This document shows positions 13,971 to 22,160 of a stretch of DNA of 29,602 nt, piece after piece. The DNA is taken from the NCBI GenBank assembly GCA_021405325.1, contig QWII01000122.1, positions 1 through 29,602 on the forward strand. The letters run 5' to 3'. The stretch comes from Caldilinea sp. CFX5 (GTDB lineage: Bacteria; Chloroflexota; Anaerolineae; Caldilineales; Caldilineaceae). The position numbers and the translations under genes are program-made. Numbering within the stretch: position 1 is the stretch's first letter; every line of letters begins with the position of its first letter. The notes below the pieces were generated by a model. The model saw only the letters and a list, made by a program, of their open reading frames with translations. It did no database searches and was not told the DNA's origin.

Positions 13971-16900
13971 CTACAACGTATCCAGCAGCGCTTTGGCCTC
14001 TTTTAGATCGACTGTATCAAACCCCTCGGTAAACCAGCCATAAATCTCCGCCAGCAGCGAACGCGCCGCTTCTTGCTTACCCAGCCCTTGCCAGAGGCGA
14101 CACAAACTGGTGGTGGCCCGCAATTCCAGTGATTTGGCCCCTTGTCGGCGCGCTGTTACAATGGCCTGTTGATACCACTCTTCAACTTCATCTGTCGAGG
14201 CCGCCAGCGCCAGTAGAAAATCGCCTTTCAACTTGAGCAGATGGGCGTTCCAATAACAACTACCGCGTTCCTCCGCATAGGCCAGCGCGGCTGTAACTTG
14301 CTCTAACGCCTCTTCTCGTTCACCAGCCAGCGCCAATGTTTCCGCCAGCAGGGAACGGTAGTAGGTCTCAAACATGTGGCTGCTCCATTTCCGCTGCTGG
14401 CCGAGATTCTTCTGTAGCAAGGAAAGACCGGTCTCTACATCTCCTTGTTGGGCTATGGCCCAACCAAGCAATAATTCGCCTATTGATACAAAAAAGGGGA
14501 AGTCATACCGGGTGCTGATTGCGATCAACTCCTGGGCTAGGTGTTGTACAGTGGGTGCATCGCGCACGCAGGAATACAACTTACCGGCAAATGCTAAACG
14601 AGGAAAGCGGTTGACAAAGGGAATCTCCTGCTCGCGAATGGCAAGCGCCTGGCGCCCCCAAGCCAATGCCTGGTCTGGGAAACCCAGCAGCCACAGGCAT
14701 TGGGCCATATGGATGATTGTACCAGGAATTAGATTGTCTTCCCCTGTAGATGTATATTGTGCTGGCGAACCCCTCAGCATTGCGCTGGCTCGATAGTGCG
14801 CTAATGCGCGCAATAACTCACCAACATAAGTAAGGGTGGTGCCAAAATCGACTGACATTTGATTGATCAAAGCAAGATTGCCGCTCGCTTTGGCCACGGC
14901 TAAGGCTAGTTCGTCCAGTTCGCACGCTTTGCGCCATTCGCCCCGGTTGCGGGCAACAATGCGTAATGAGCCTAAGGTCCCACACCGTTGCACAGGATTG
15001 CCGGCCTGCACTGCCCACTCATCCGCTTTCTGCCAGGCCGTTGCCACCAGTTCATGGCTCCAACCATGAATCAGGACTTGGGCCAGCCCTAGTTCAGACC
15101 ATAAATCACTTTGGTGTGCGGACGATACTGAATTGGGCGGTAACAGTTGTACGATGGCTAGGGCTTTTTGTAAATAATCGGCCTCTTGGCTGTGGGCATA
15201 GAGCTGCTGTGCCACTTTGGCCGCCTGTTGAAAATAAGTGAAAGCCTGCTCCAGCATACCAGCACATTGGTAATGCCCAGCGAGTTCCCCGGCTACCGCA
15301 TCCAGCTTGTCGGCATGAAGTTTTTCCAGGGCCAGCGCCACGCGCTGGTGAAAGAGTGCCCGCTTGACAGGACTGCTTTCGGCGTAGGTCACATCGCGAA
15401 TGCGGTCGTGGCTAAAATCATAGCGGGCGTTGCCCTGTTCACGCACAAGGCGCCGCTGCCACAGTTCATCCAAGCCTTGCACGACCTGCTCTTCATCTTG
15501 GTGACTGGCTGCTACAAGCAAAGGTACGGTAAAGGTGCGTCCGATGGTTGCTGCTACCTGGGCCAGGGTTCGTGCGGTCGGCGACAGTTGTGCCAGGCGC
15601 GCCTCGATCACGGCATAGACTTTAGGCGGCAGAATCGATTGTGGCGTGGAACATGTCCGGCACGATGGGTCCCACGGAAGGCCCTCCTCAGTATATTTGC
15701 TGTCCGTGCCAACTCTATCGCCAGCGCGGACACTTTCGATGACAAATAACGGGTTGCCGGCGGTTGCCAGGTAAAGCTGTGTCGCCGCGCGGCTGTCCAG
15801 GGCGTACTTCGCCACCTGTGCGCCCAGGGCCGCCGTTTCCTCAGCGCTCAATGGCGCCAGTTCGATGGTTGTCAATTTACCGCCGTGTAGCAACATCCGC
15901 CGCAACTTGTGTAAGGGATGATCGTCATCCACCTCGTCACTGCGAACGGTGCCGACGACCAGCAAGGGCGTTTGGGGCGCGGTGTCGAACAAATATTGCA
16001 GCCAGGCCAACGTATCGGGGTCACACCATTGCAGATCATCCAGCAACAGCAAGAGGGGACGGGGATCAGCGGTGAAGGCGTGACGCAACGCCTCGAAGAA
16101 TTGCTTTTGCTGCCACCGTTCGGTCAACGGCTGCGGCGCCGCCAACGTTGGCTCCTGGATGAGCAGTTCCGGCAGCAGGCGCGCGACTTCACTGCGCCAG
16201 AGGGGGTTGAGTTTGGCCAAGTTCCCTTGTAGCGGTGGGCTGCGCAGCCAGTCGGCCAGGGGGGCGTAGGCCAAGCGCCCTTCCAGGGCATAGGCGCGCG
16301 TGCGCACTGTGGCGTGGCCCTGGCGTTGGACAGCCATGAGCAATTCCTCGGCCAGGCGCGTCTTCCCAATGCCCGCCTCGCCGGTGATGCAGACCAACTG
16401 CACACCCGTCTGCATGGCCGTGGGCCACATTTCCAGCAGCCGTTGACAAGCGATGTGCCGGCCCACAAGGGGATACTCAGGAGCGACCAAAGGCTGCGGC
16501 TGCACCCGTTCCGCTGGCGCCGTTGTTGATAAGGGGAGAGCAACCGTTGTTGCCATTGCGACCGTTTCTTGGCGATCCGACGCGGGGAGGAAATTATGGC
16601 GAAGATTGGCGTAAAGTTGGGTTGTCTCCGCCGCCGGCTCGACCGCCAACTCTTCGGCCAGAACACGACGGCAAATTTCAAATTGCGCCAAGGCTGCTGC
16701 CCGTTGCCCGCTGCGCGCCAGCAACGTCATCAACTGGCGGTGGGCTTCTTCCCGCCACGGCTCTAAGGCTAACAAGCGGCGGGTATGGGTGATGGCGCCG
16801 GGCAAATCACCTTGTTGTTCATGGAAACCGGCCAGCGCGTGCAGCCCATTGATGACGGCCTCGCGGTAGTGTGCGCGCTGAACCAGCAACCACTGCTCAA

Positions 16901-17324
16901 AATCGGGCGCCTCGCGTACATAGAAGCCTTCCAACAGATCACCACGGTAGAGGGCCAACGCTGCTTGCAAGGCTTGACTGCTTGCCACCGTGGGTGGCTG
17001 ACCAACGCCATCGGCAAAGCGCTCGGTGTCCAGTTCATAGGCAGCGTCACGGTTAAAGGCAACGGTCTGCCGTTCAATCAGCACGGCATCACTGAGAAGA
17101 TCGCGCAGGTTGGAAAGACATTTACTCAAACTGGCGCGGGCGGCGTCTTCGGGTTGATCGCCCCAAAGCAGACCGGCGAGGGTAGCCCGTGTGTGCGGAC
17201 GCCCGGTAACCGCGAGGTAATAGAGCAACGCCTGCGCTTTGCTGGTGCGGAAGCCGGTCACGGGCTGGCCATGACGGCGCACTTCTGGACTGCCGAATAG
17301 AGTGAGTTGGAGTCTGTCAGGCAT
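13971..17324 (-). CDS. SARP/BTAD-type transcriptional activator with AAA ATPase and TPR-like C-terminus
   Basis: The product is 1117 residues. Residues about 5-95 are an OmpR-type winged helix (Leu-x-Leu-Phe-Gly-x-Pro-Glu-Val ... Arg-x-x-Leu-Ala-x-Leu-Leu-Trp-Gly). Residues about 98-245 are a BTAD domain (Leu-Tyr-Arg-Gly-Asp-Leu-Leu-Glu-Gly-Phe ... Glu-Pro-Trp-Arg-Glu-Glu-Ala-His-Arg). Then comes an AAA_16 NTPase with Walker A Gly-Glu-Ala-Gly-Ile-Gly-Lys-Thr (315-322) and Walker B Leu5-Asp-Asp-Leu-Gln-Trp (424-433). The last 450 residues are TPR-like helices. It is a large SARP such as those of the AfsR/MalT-like group, expected to bind DNA as a dimer and respond to nucleotide and perhaps a ligand or partner. 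No clear ribosome binding site precedes ATG 17324. Direct repeats fitting a SARP site lie 18-46 bases upstream and also at 12004. Confidence 0.9.
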   Translation of the reverse strand: MPDRLQLTLFGSPEVRRHGQPVTGFRTSKAQALLYYLAVTGRPHTRATLAGLLWGDQPEDAARASLSKCLSNLRDLLSDAVLIERQTVAFNRDAAYELDTERFADGVGQPPTVASSQALQAALALYRGDLLEGFYVREAPDFEQWLLVQRAHYREAVINGLHALAGFHEQQGDLPGAITHTRRLLALEPWREEAHRQLMTLLARSGQRAAALAQFEICRRVLAEELAVEPAAETTQLYANLRHNFLPASDRQETVAMATTVALPLSTTAPAERVQPQPLVAPEYPLVGRHIACQRLLEMWPTAMQTGVQLVCITGEAGIGKTRLAEELLMAVQRQGHATVRTRAYALEGRLAYAPLADWLRSPPLQGNLAKLNPLWRSEVARLLPELLIQEPTLAAPQPLTERWQQKQFFEALRHAFTADPRPLLLLLDDLQWCDPDTLAWLQYLFDTAPQTPLLVVGTVRSDEVDDDHPLHKLRRMLLHGGKLTTIELAPLSAEETAALGAQVAKYALDSRAATQLYLATAGNPLFVIESVRAGDRVGTDSKYTEEGLPWDPSCRTCSTPQSILPPKVYAVIEARLAQLSPTARTLAQVAATIGRTFTVPLLVAASHQDEEQVVQGLDELWQRRLVREQGNARYDFSHDRIRDVTYAESSPVKRALFHQRVALALEKLHADKLDAVAGELAGHYQCAGMLEQAFTYFQQAAKVAQQLYAHSQEADYLQKALAIVQLLPPNSVSSAHQSDLWSELGLAQVLIHGWSHELVATAWQKADEWAVQAGNPVQRCGTLGSLRIVARNRGEWRKACELDELALAVAKASGNLALINQMSVDFGTTLTYVGELLRALAHYRASAMLRGSPAQYTSTGEDNLIPGTIIHMAQCLWLLGFPDQALAWGRQALAIREQEIPFVNRFPRLAFAGKLYSCVRDAPTVQHLAQELIAISTRYDFPFFVSIGELLLGWAIAQQGDVETGLSLLQKNLGQQRKWSSHMFETYYRSLLAETLALAGEREEALEQVTAALAYAEERGSCYWNAHLLKLKGDFLLALAASTDEVEEWYQQAIVTARRQGAKSLELRATTSLCRLWQGLGKQEAARSLLAEIYGWFTEGFDTVDLKEAKALLDTL

Positions 17325-17340
17325 AGGGAGATTTCAAAAA

Positions 17341-17405
17341 CTTGTCGCAATTGTGTTGCGCCTTTATCGCAGCAGCCTGTTCTGCTCATGGCGGAACAAG
17401 CAAGC
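17341..17405 (+). promoter_or_regulatory. Diverged copy of the candidate SARP operator, upstream of the regulator gene
   Basis: This 65-bp segment matches 12003-12067 at 53 positions. The heptamers are TTGTCGC (17342), GTGTTGC (17353) and TTATCGC (17364), keeping the 11-bp spacing. The -10 equivalent is degenerate (TCTGCT, 17381). It points away from the regulator gene, so it could serve autoregulation or be the remains of a divergent target promoter whose gene was replaced by the DUF433/DUF5615 pair. The adjoining TGTTC ... GAACA (17379-17399) is a small inverted repeat. Confidence 0.5.
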
Positions 17406-17433
17406 ATTTTGCGTATAGCTTACTAAAATGGTA

Positions 17434-17688
17434 CTACGAAATAAGGGGGCGAGTACGAATTCTGTCACTTTCTATCACAATGAAGGCGCCGACAAGCGTA
17501 ATGGTCGAGTTTTGGAGTAACTGATACAGGCGCGTTGCCTTTTGGGTCTCTTCACCAGGATTAAAGCGAAGCAAGATGACGCCTTTTGCGCCGCGCATGG
17601 TTTCCATGACATATAAAACGTCAAAACCATGTGTGCGCAGAACTTCTACCAATTGAACGTCGGTGCATTCATCCGCCAGGAATTTCAC
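17434..17688 (-). pseudogene. DUF5615 PIN-like toxin with internal deletion
   Basis: The frame is 84 residues from GTG 17688. It begins with Met-Lys-Phe-Leu-Ala-Asp-Glu-Cys-Thr-Asp, the typical start of DUF5615 VapC-like proteins, and ends with the usual Gly-Val-Ile-Leu-Leu-Arg-Phe and Ile-Val-Ile-Glu segments. Family members are about 110-120 residues; here Met-Glu-Thr-Met-Arg-Gly-Ala joins directly to Lys-Gly-Val-Ile-Leu. About 30-35 residues are missing in frame, including the conserved Thr-x-Asp-Lys-Asp-Phe-Gly block with its acidic residues. Nuclease activity is therefore unlikely. Its start overlaps the antitoxin stop by four bases (GTGA, 17685-17688). Confidence 0.75.
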
Positions 17689-17921
17689 AGACTTACCTTG
17701 TCGGCGTAGACGATTTCTTCTTGTGCTAAATAGTCCGCGGCCAAAGCGGCAGCCGCATACAGATCTTCAATCGTCAAGTGTGGGTGAGCTGCCAAAATCT
17801 CAGCAAATGTTTTGCCCGCAGACAATTTGCGTAAAATCAGTTCTACCGTAATCCGTGTTCCCTTGATCACTGGTTTCCCAAACATAATGTCCGGATTGCG
17901 TTCAATTCTTGGATGTACCAT
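17685..17921 (-). CDS. DUF433 family antitoxin
   Basis: The product is 78 residues; ATG 17921 follows AAGGAGG (17930-17936 on the opposite strand). It has the DUF433 hallmarks Pro-x-Ile-x-x-Gly-Lys-Pro-Val-Ile-Lys-Gly-Thr-Arg-Ile-Thr-Val-Glu and Ile-Leu-x-x-His-Pro-x-Leu-Thr-x-Glu-Asp-Leu, a helix-turn-helix-like fold. DUF433 proteins are usual partners of DUF5615 PIN-like proteins and probably repress their own promoter. The toxin reading frame overlaps its stop and is damaged, while this gene looks intact, the expected order of decay for such modules. Confidence 0.88.
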   Translation of the reverse strand: MVHPRIERNPDIMFGKPVIKGTRITVELILRKLSAGKTFAEILAAHPHLTIEDLYAAAALAADYLAQEEIVYADKVSL

Positions 17922-17941
17922 GGTGTATCCCTCCTTGACCT

Positions 17942-17970
17942 ATTGTAACACGGGGGAAAACATTGCTCAA
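17942..17970 (-). promoter_or_regulatory. Promoter of the DUF433/DUF5615 pair
   Basis: On the minus strand TTGAGC (17965-17970) and TACAAT (17942-17947) are separated by exactly 17 bases. The -10 ends 20 bases before the start codon, so the leader would be short. Confidence 0.45.
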
Positions 17971-18054
17971 TTTGTGTTTTATGTAAAGCAATGCACTTAA
18001 CCTGACGAAGGTTGAACCAATCTTCCCACAATCGGGAACCAGTATTAAGGCCAG

Positions 18055-18088
18055 TTGTACAATAATTTTATTATAATATATTATACAA
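18055..18088 (+). promoter_or_regulatory. Palindromic AT-rich promoter/operator upstream of the substrate-binding gene
   Basis: TTGTACAATA (18055-18064) and TATTATACAA (18079-18088) form an inverted repeat with 9 of 10 positions paired around 14 bases. TTGTAC can serve as -35 and TATTAT (18079-18084) as -10 with an 18-base spacer, so a repressor bound to the palindrome would cover the promoter. A small hairpin with GGGCT/AGCCC arms (18139-18154) follows in the leader. The span 17971-18214 contains nothing else I recognise. Confidence 0.45.
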
Positions 18089-18214
18089 TTCTCGCGATAC
18101 CACTAACAGAGGAGGCGTACCACTGACTCGACCACTTTGGGCTAGTTAAAGCCCTGTGGCTGGTTAATGATCGTGCAGGGAAAAACTATGCAGAACTTTT
18201 CAGGAGGAAAACGC

Positions 18215-19924
18215 ATGAAAAGCCGACACTCACTCGTCCTGTTCATCCTGCTTGGCCTGTTGGCCCTGACTGCCTGTACAGCGGGGGTCATCAATTCCGA
18301 GACGGCCACTGAAACCACGGACACCTCAGCATCCACTGCGGAAACCGGGACCATGGTCATTCGCAATATGGGCAACTTGACTTCGTGGAATCCAGCGCTC
18401 ACCAGTGACGGCGCCTCAATTCAAGCGCGCAGCTTGCTCTGGCCGGCGCTGATCAACACCGATGAAGCGACCGGCGCACCGGTTCCCGGCTTTCAATCGT
18501 GGGAGGTCTCGGAGGACACGCTGACCTACACCTTTCAGATCCGTGAGGACGCCGTGTGGAGCGATGGCACGCCCATCAGTTCAGCGGATGTAAAATTCAT
18601 CATCGAGGCGATTCAATCGGATATCGAAACCGTTTATGAAACGCAAGTTGAGCAGATTGTGGCCGTCAACATCATTGACGAGAAGAATTATGAAATTGTG
18701 TTGAACGAGGTCAACTGCGCTTTCCTCTCTGGTCTCAGCGCGATCCGGCTCTTGCCGTCGCACAAATATGCGGCGGATTTTAGTGATTTTGAGAGCAGTG
18801 ATTTCAACATGAATCCCGATGTCAGCGGCGGCCCCTATATTCTGGAAGAGTGGGCGCCGACCGAATTTGAAGCCTACCGCGCCAACCCGGACTATTGGGG
18901 GGGCGCGCCGGCCATTCCCAATCTTGTCAACCGCGTGATGGAGGATGCGACCGTCGGCATTCAGGCGATTCAGGCCGGTGAAGTGGATTATATGACCATG
19001 CAAGGGGATCTCTTCCAGCAGATTACCAACAAAGATCACCTGCAGTGGAGTTCCTTTCCGCAGACCTCCGTCGGTTTCCTGGCCCTGAACTGGGCTGATC
19101 CCAACGATCCCCAACCCGCCTATGATGAAGCCGGCAATCCAGTTGAGCAGACGCCGCACCCGCTCTTTGGCGACGTGCGTGTGCGTAAGGCGGTTGCGCT
19201 GGGCATCAACGTCCAGGATATGATCGATGCCATGGGGCCGGATGGCGGCACGCCGCTGGTGGGCGCCGTTAGCCCCATTTCAAGCTGGGCTTATGCGGCT
19301 GACCTGGCGCGCTATTCATACGATCCGGAAGCGGCTAAGGCCCTGCTGGAGGAGGCTGGCTGGGTCGATAGTGACGGCGATGGCGTGCGCGAGAAGGATG
19401 GGCTGCCCCTGGCTTTTACCATCTCCTACAGTTCGATCCTCCAGATGTTTGAGACCGAGGCGCTGCTGATCCAGGATCAACTGAATCAGATCGGCTTTGA
19501 TGTCTCGGTTAAGCATTATGAGTGGGCTAATTATCTGGAGGAGGTCTACTTTGGTCAAAAGTATGACGCCACGCCGATGACCAACAGCGATGGCGCAGCC
19601 GCCGAACCGAACACCTTTACCGGTCTGCTGCTGAGTCGTCAAGATACGCCCGGTTCTGGTGGCAATATCGTATCATACGTCAACCCGGAAGTGGATGCGC
19701 TGATTGATCAGGCGCGTGCCGTGCCAGGGTGTGTTCAGGAAGAGCGCGCCGCGCTTTATCACCAGATTCAGGAAATTGCCCACGAGGATGTGGCCTATGT
19801 CTGGCTCTTTGTTCCCAACATGTTCCATGTGAGCAACCGCCGGATCGGCGGTTTTGAACCGGGCGCCACTTGGGTCTACTATGGTTATCTGGATCATCCG
19901 CAGGAGTGGTTTATCGAGAAGTGA
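18215..19924 (+). CDS. ABC transporter substrate-binding lipoprotein, SBP_bac_5 (peptide/opine/nickel type)
   Basis: The product is 569 residues. The frame is open from 18167, but ATG 18215 follows CAGGAGG and starts a lipoprotein signal with Leu-Thr-Ala-Cys (Cys21). The body has the family 5 features: Trp-Asn-Pro-Ala-Leu early, the Tyr-Thr-Phe-x-Ile-Arg-Glu-Asp-Ala-Val-Trp-Ser-Asp-Gly-Thr signature, Val-Arg-Lys-Ala-Val-Ala-Leu-Gly-Ile and Ala-Lys-Ala-Leu-Leu-Glu-Glu-Ala-Gly-Trp followed by an Asp-Ser-Asp-Gly-Asp-Gly-Val segment. Such proteins deliver oligopeptides, opines or similar compounds to OppBC-type permeases; the permease genes lie convergently downstream. No ATP-binding subunits are in the window. 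Ligand unknown. Confidence 0.93.
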   Translation: MKSRHSLVLFILLGLLALTACTAGVINSETATETTDTSASTAETGTMVIRNMGNLTSWNPALTSDGASIQARSLLWPALINTDEATGAPVPGFQSWEVSEDTLTYTFQIREDAVWSDGTPISSADVKFIIEAIQSDIETVYETQVEQIVAVNIIDEKNYEIVLNEVNCAFLSGLSAIRLLPSHKYAADFSDFESSDFNMNPDVSGGPYILEEWAPTEFEAYRANPDYWGGAPAIPNLVNRVMEDATVGIQAIQAGEVDYMTMQGDLFQQITNKDHLQWSSFPQTSVGFLALNWADPNDPQPAYDEAGNPVEQTPHPLFGDVRVRKAVALGINVQDMIDAMGPDGGTPLVGAVSPISSWAYAADLARYSYDPEAAKALLEEAGWVDSDGDGVREKDGLPLAFTISYSSILQMFETEALLIQDQLNQIGFDVSVKHYEWANYLEEVYFGQKYDATPMTNSDGAAAEPNTFTGLLLSRQDTPGSGGNIVSYVNPEVDALIDQARAVPGCVQEERAALYHQIQEIAHEDVAYVWLFVPNMFHVSNRRIGGFEPGATWVYYGYLDHPQEWFIEK

Positions 19925-19982
19925 GCGATTGCTGTACCAAATTTCAGTGCTTCTGTGTTCCTTCTATCTGTGTTCCATCTAT

Positions 19983-20023
19983 CTGTGTTTAGTCATTGGG
20001 CAATCGTAAAAGACTAAACACAG
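19983..20023. terminator. 12-bp inverted repeat after the substrate-binding gene
   Basis: CTGTGTTTAGTC (19983-19994) pairs perfectly with GACTAAACACAG (20012-20023) across a 17-base loop. It lies between converging genes. Just upstream, two imperfect 15-bp units (each holding CTATCTGTGTT) occur in tandem. Confidence 0.45.
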
Positions 20024-20027
20024 CCGG

Positions 20028-20081
20028 AAATCAGGGAGTCACAACCGCGTGCTAACGCGTGCGGCTCTGACTCCCTGATTT
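20028..20081. terminator. 14-bp inverted repeat, probable bidirectional terminator
   Basis: AAATCAGGGAGTCA (20028-20041) pairs with TGACTCCCTGATTT (20068-20081), with a second GC-rich self-complementary stretch inside. The outer A/T bases give a U-rich end in both directions, and the hairpin ends 3 bp from the convergent permease stop codon. Confidence 0.65.
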
Positions 20082-20084
20082 TAA

Positions 20085-21002
20085 TTACGCTGCCAAACGC
20101 CAAGCACTGCGCGGATCCAGCGCATCACGCAAGCCATCGCCCACCAGATAGAAACAGAGAACCGTCACCATAATCAAAATGCCCGGCCAGATGACCAGAT
20201 GGGTGCCGATGTTGAAATAGGAGCGCGCGTCGGTCAGCATATTGCCCCAAGTTGGGGTTGGCGCCTGGACGCCAACCCCCAAGAAGCTCAGCCCCGATTC
20301 AACCAGAATCAGGTTGCCGGCGATGATCGTCATGGTCACAATGACAATGGGGAGTACATTGGGCAAGATATGGTGTACCAACAGCCGCCCCGTGGAGACG
20401 CCCACTGCCTGCGCCGCCAAGATGTATTCGCGTTCTTTCAGCGCAAGCACCTCTCCCCGAACCAGGCGACAGGTGCCAATCCACCCCAGTAGCGCCAGAA
20501 TGAGGATCAGCAACGGGGCGGAGGGGGTCCAAAAGGTGGATGCGATCAAGAGCAAAAAGAGTGTCGGCACAGAACTCAGCGTGGTGACAGCCCAGGTGAT
20601 CAAATCATCGACCCTGCCGCCATAATAGCCGGCGATCAGCCCCAAGGCCACACCGATCAGAATGGCCATGAAACTGGCGCTATAGGCGATGGCCAACGAG
20701 ACGCGTCCCCCATAGAGCAGACGAATCAACTGGTCGCGCCCCAGGTGATCAGTGCCTAACAGATGGCCCTCGGCGCCCGGCGCGAGAAACTTGTTGGGAA
20801 TGTCTGTCCGGTTGACATCGAGTGCCAACACCTGCTCCACAACGGGCGGTCCCAACAGGCAAAGCAGGGTCATCACGCCCAGCACCACCAGCGCCGTCAG
20901 CGTTAATTGATCATGTAGAATGTGCCGTACAGCGTTCTGCCACAGGGTGCGGGGTCGCCGTGGCGCTTCTTCTTTTAACTTTACTCGCGTTGTAGCGGTC
21001 AT
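20085..21002 (-). CDS. ABC transporter permease, OppC/DppC type
   Basis: The product is 305 residues. An N-terminal helix (about 35-58) precedes the family OppC-N signature, and Leu-Leu-Gly-Thr-Asp-His-Leu-Gly-Arg-Asp (about 81-90) is diagnostic of OppC/DppC permeases. Five more hydrophobic segments follow, with the EAA loop Glu-Tyr-Ile-x-Ala-Ala-Gln-Ala-Val-Gly-Val-Ser and Ile-Leu-Pro-Asn near 190-215, where the ATPase docks. It ends with the typical Gly-Asp-Gly-Leu-Arg-Asp-Ala-Leu-Asp-Pro-Arg. It starts 13 bp after the OppB-type stop and would be co-transcribed with it. It probably works with the substrate-binding protein at 18215. Confidence 0.94.
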   Translation of the reverse strand: MTATTRVKLKEEAPRRPRTLWQNAVRHILHDQLTLTALVVLGVMTLLCLLGPPVVEQVLALDVNRTDIPNKFLAPGAEGHLLGTDHLGRDQLIRLLYGGRVSLAIAYSASFMAILIGVALGLIAGYYGGRVDDLITWAVTTLSSVPTLFLLLIASTFWTPSAPLLILILALLGWIGTCRLVRGEVLALKEREYILAAQAVGVSTGRLLVHHILPNVLPIVIVTMTIIAGNLILVESGLSFLGVGVQAPTPTWGNMLTDARSYFNIGTHLVIWPGILIMVTVLCFYLVGDGLRDALDPRSAWRLAA

Positions 21003-21015
21003 CGGTGAGGCTTTC

Positions 21016-22047
21016 CTATTTCAGGCGGATGCGCGGATCAAGCCAGGTGTAAAGAATATCCGATATTAACAAACCTATCATAAACATTGCTGCGGCAATC
21101 ACGACTGAACCCATGACCAAGGGATAATCGCGGTTGAAGACGCCATCCACGATCAACCGCCCCATCCCCGGCCAATTAAAGACCTTCTCGATGATGACCG
21201 CGCCGGCCAACAGGGTACCCAGGGCCGGACCGATAAAGGTGGCGACAGGAATCAAGGCATTGGGGAGCGCATGAAGCCACCACACGCGACGGTTGATCAG
21301 CCCTTTCGAGCGGGCAGTGCGCACATAATCCTGTTCCAGCACTTCCAGCAACTCGGTGCGGGTAAAGCGGGAGATAAAGGCGATGGTTCCCAAAGATAAT
21401 ACGGAAACCGGCATTAGCATGTGCTTGACCGTTTCCAGCAGATCAAAGCCGCCGCCACGCCGGGTAATATCGCGCATACCGCTCATGGGCAAAAGGTCGA
21501 ATTGCACGCTGAAGAGGATGATCAGGAGTAGCCCCAGCCAGAACGGTGGCGCCGCATTGCCAATGACCGTGAAGACGCGCACCAGTTGATCGACCCAACG
21601 CTTGTGATAAATCGCGGCAAGGACGCCGAGAAAAATGCCCATGCCATACCCGACAAGCAGCGCGCTGAAGGTGAGCAGGAGCGTGGCTGGAATTTTCTCC
21701 AAGAGCAATTCAAGGACGGGGCGACGGTGTTTCAAGGATTGGCCCAGATCGCCGCGCAACAACCCCCGGCGTTCGCCATAGCTATCCGGAGCGCCATCGC
21801 CATCTGTATCAATCTGTCGCCAGTCATTACCGACCAGCCAGTAGAGATATTACACCAACGGCGGTTGATCCAACCCTAGCTTGCGGCGCAAACTTTCGGT
21901 CACCGCTGGGTCGGCCCGCGTGGGGTTAAAGGTAATCAGCTCAATCGGATCACCCGGCGCAGAGAGCATCAATAAGAACGCGATGAGGGTGACACCGAAA
22001 AAGGTTGGAATGCCTTGCAGCACCCTTCTGAGAATGTAGTTGCTCAT
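21016..22047 (-). pseudogene. OppB/DppB-type ABC permease with an in-frame stop codon
   Basis: Starting at ATG 22047 (Met-Ser-Asn-Tyr-Ile-Leu-Arg-Arg-Val-Leu-Gln), the frame reads as a normal OppB N-terminus through Leu-Gly-Leu-Asp-Gln-Pro-Pro-Leu-Val. It then meets TAA at 21850-21852 and continues in the same frame to 21016. Ignoring the stop gives 343 residues, a normal family length. A single C-to-T change of CAA (Gln) would explain it. After the stop the protein has an Asp-Thr-Asp-Gly-Asp-Gly insertion, which I recall from Chloroflexota OppB proteins, then Arg-Gly-Asp-Leu-Gly-Gln-Ser and the EAA region. Either the gene is newly inactivated or the base is an assembly error; the intact neighbouring OppC makes error or very recent mutation likely. 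Confidence 0.88.
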
Positions 22048-22096
22048 AAAGGCATTGTACCATAAGGCCATACCAAGAAAATAATCATTTGTGGCA

Positions 22097-22138
22097 GCGT
22101 GATTCGTGTTGCGTGATTCGTGTTGCGTGATTCGTGGG
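22097..22138. repeat. Three 14-bp tandem units of GCGTGATTCGTGTT type
   Basis: The units occupy 22097-22110, 22111-22124 and 22125-22138, the last differing at its final two bases. The word GTGATTCGTG is also the core of the repeats at 27779-27802 and, inverted, 27835-27924, so this is a dispersed simple repeat in the genome's intergenic DNA. Confidence 0.85.
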
Positions 22139-22160
22139 ATGTGCCAAACCGCATCCTTAC

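Noticed and set aside
15186..15749. 187-residue + strand frame
   Set aside because: It is the shadow of the SARP regulator on the other strand, with no ribosome binding site or motif.
17342..17524. 60-residue + strand frame after the second operator copy
   Set aside because: It starts inside the heptamer repeats, runs antisense into the DUF5615 gene and has no ribosome binding site. It could hide a lost target gene, but nothing in it resembles one.
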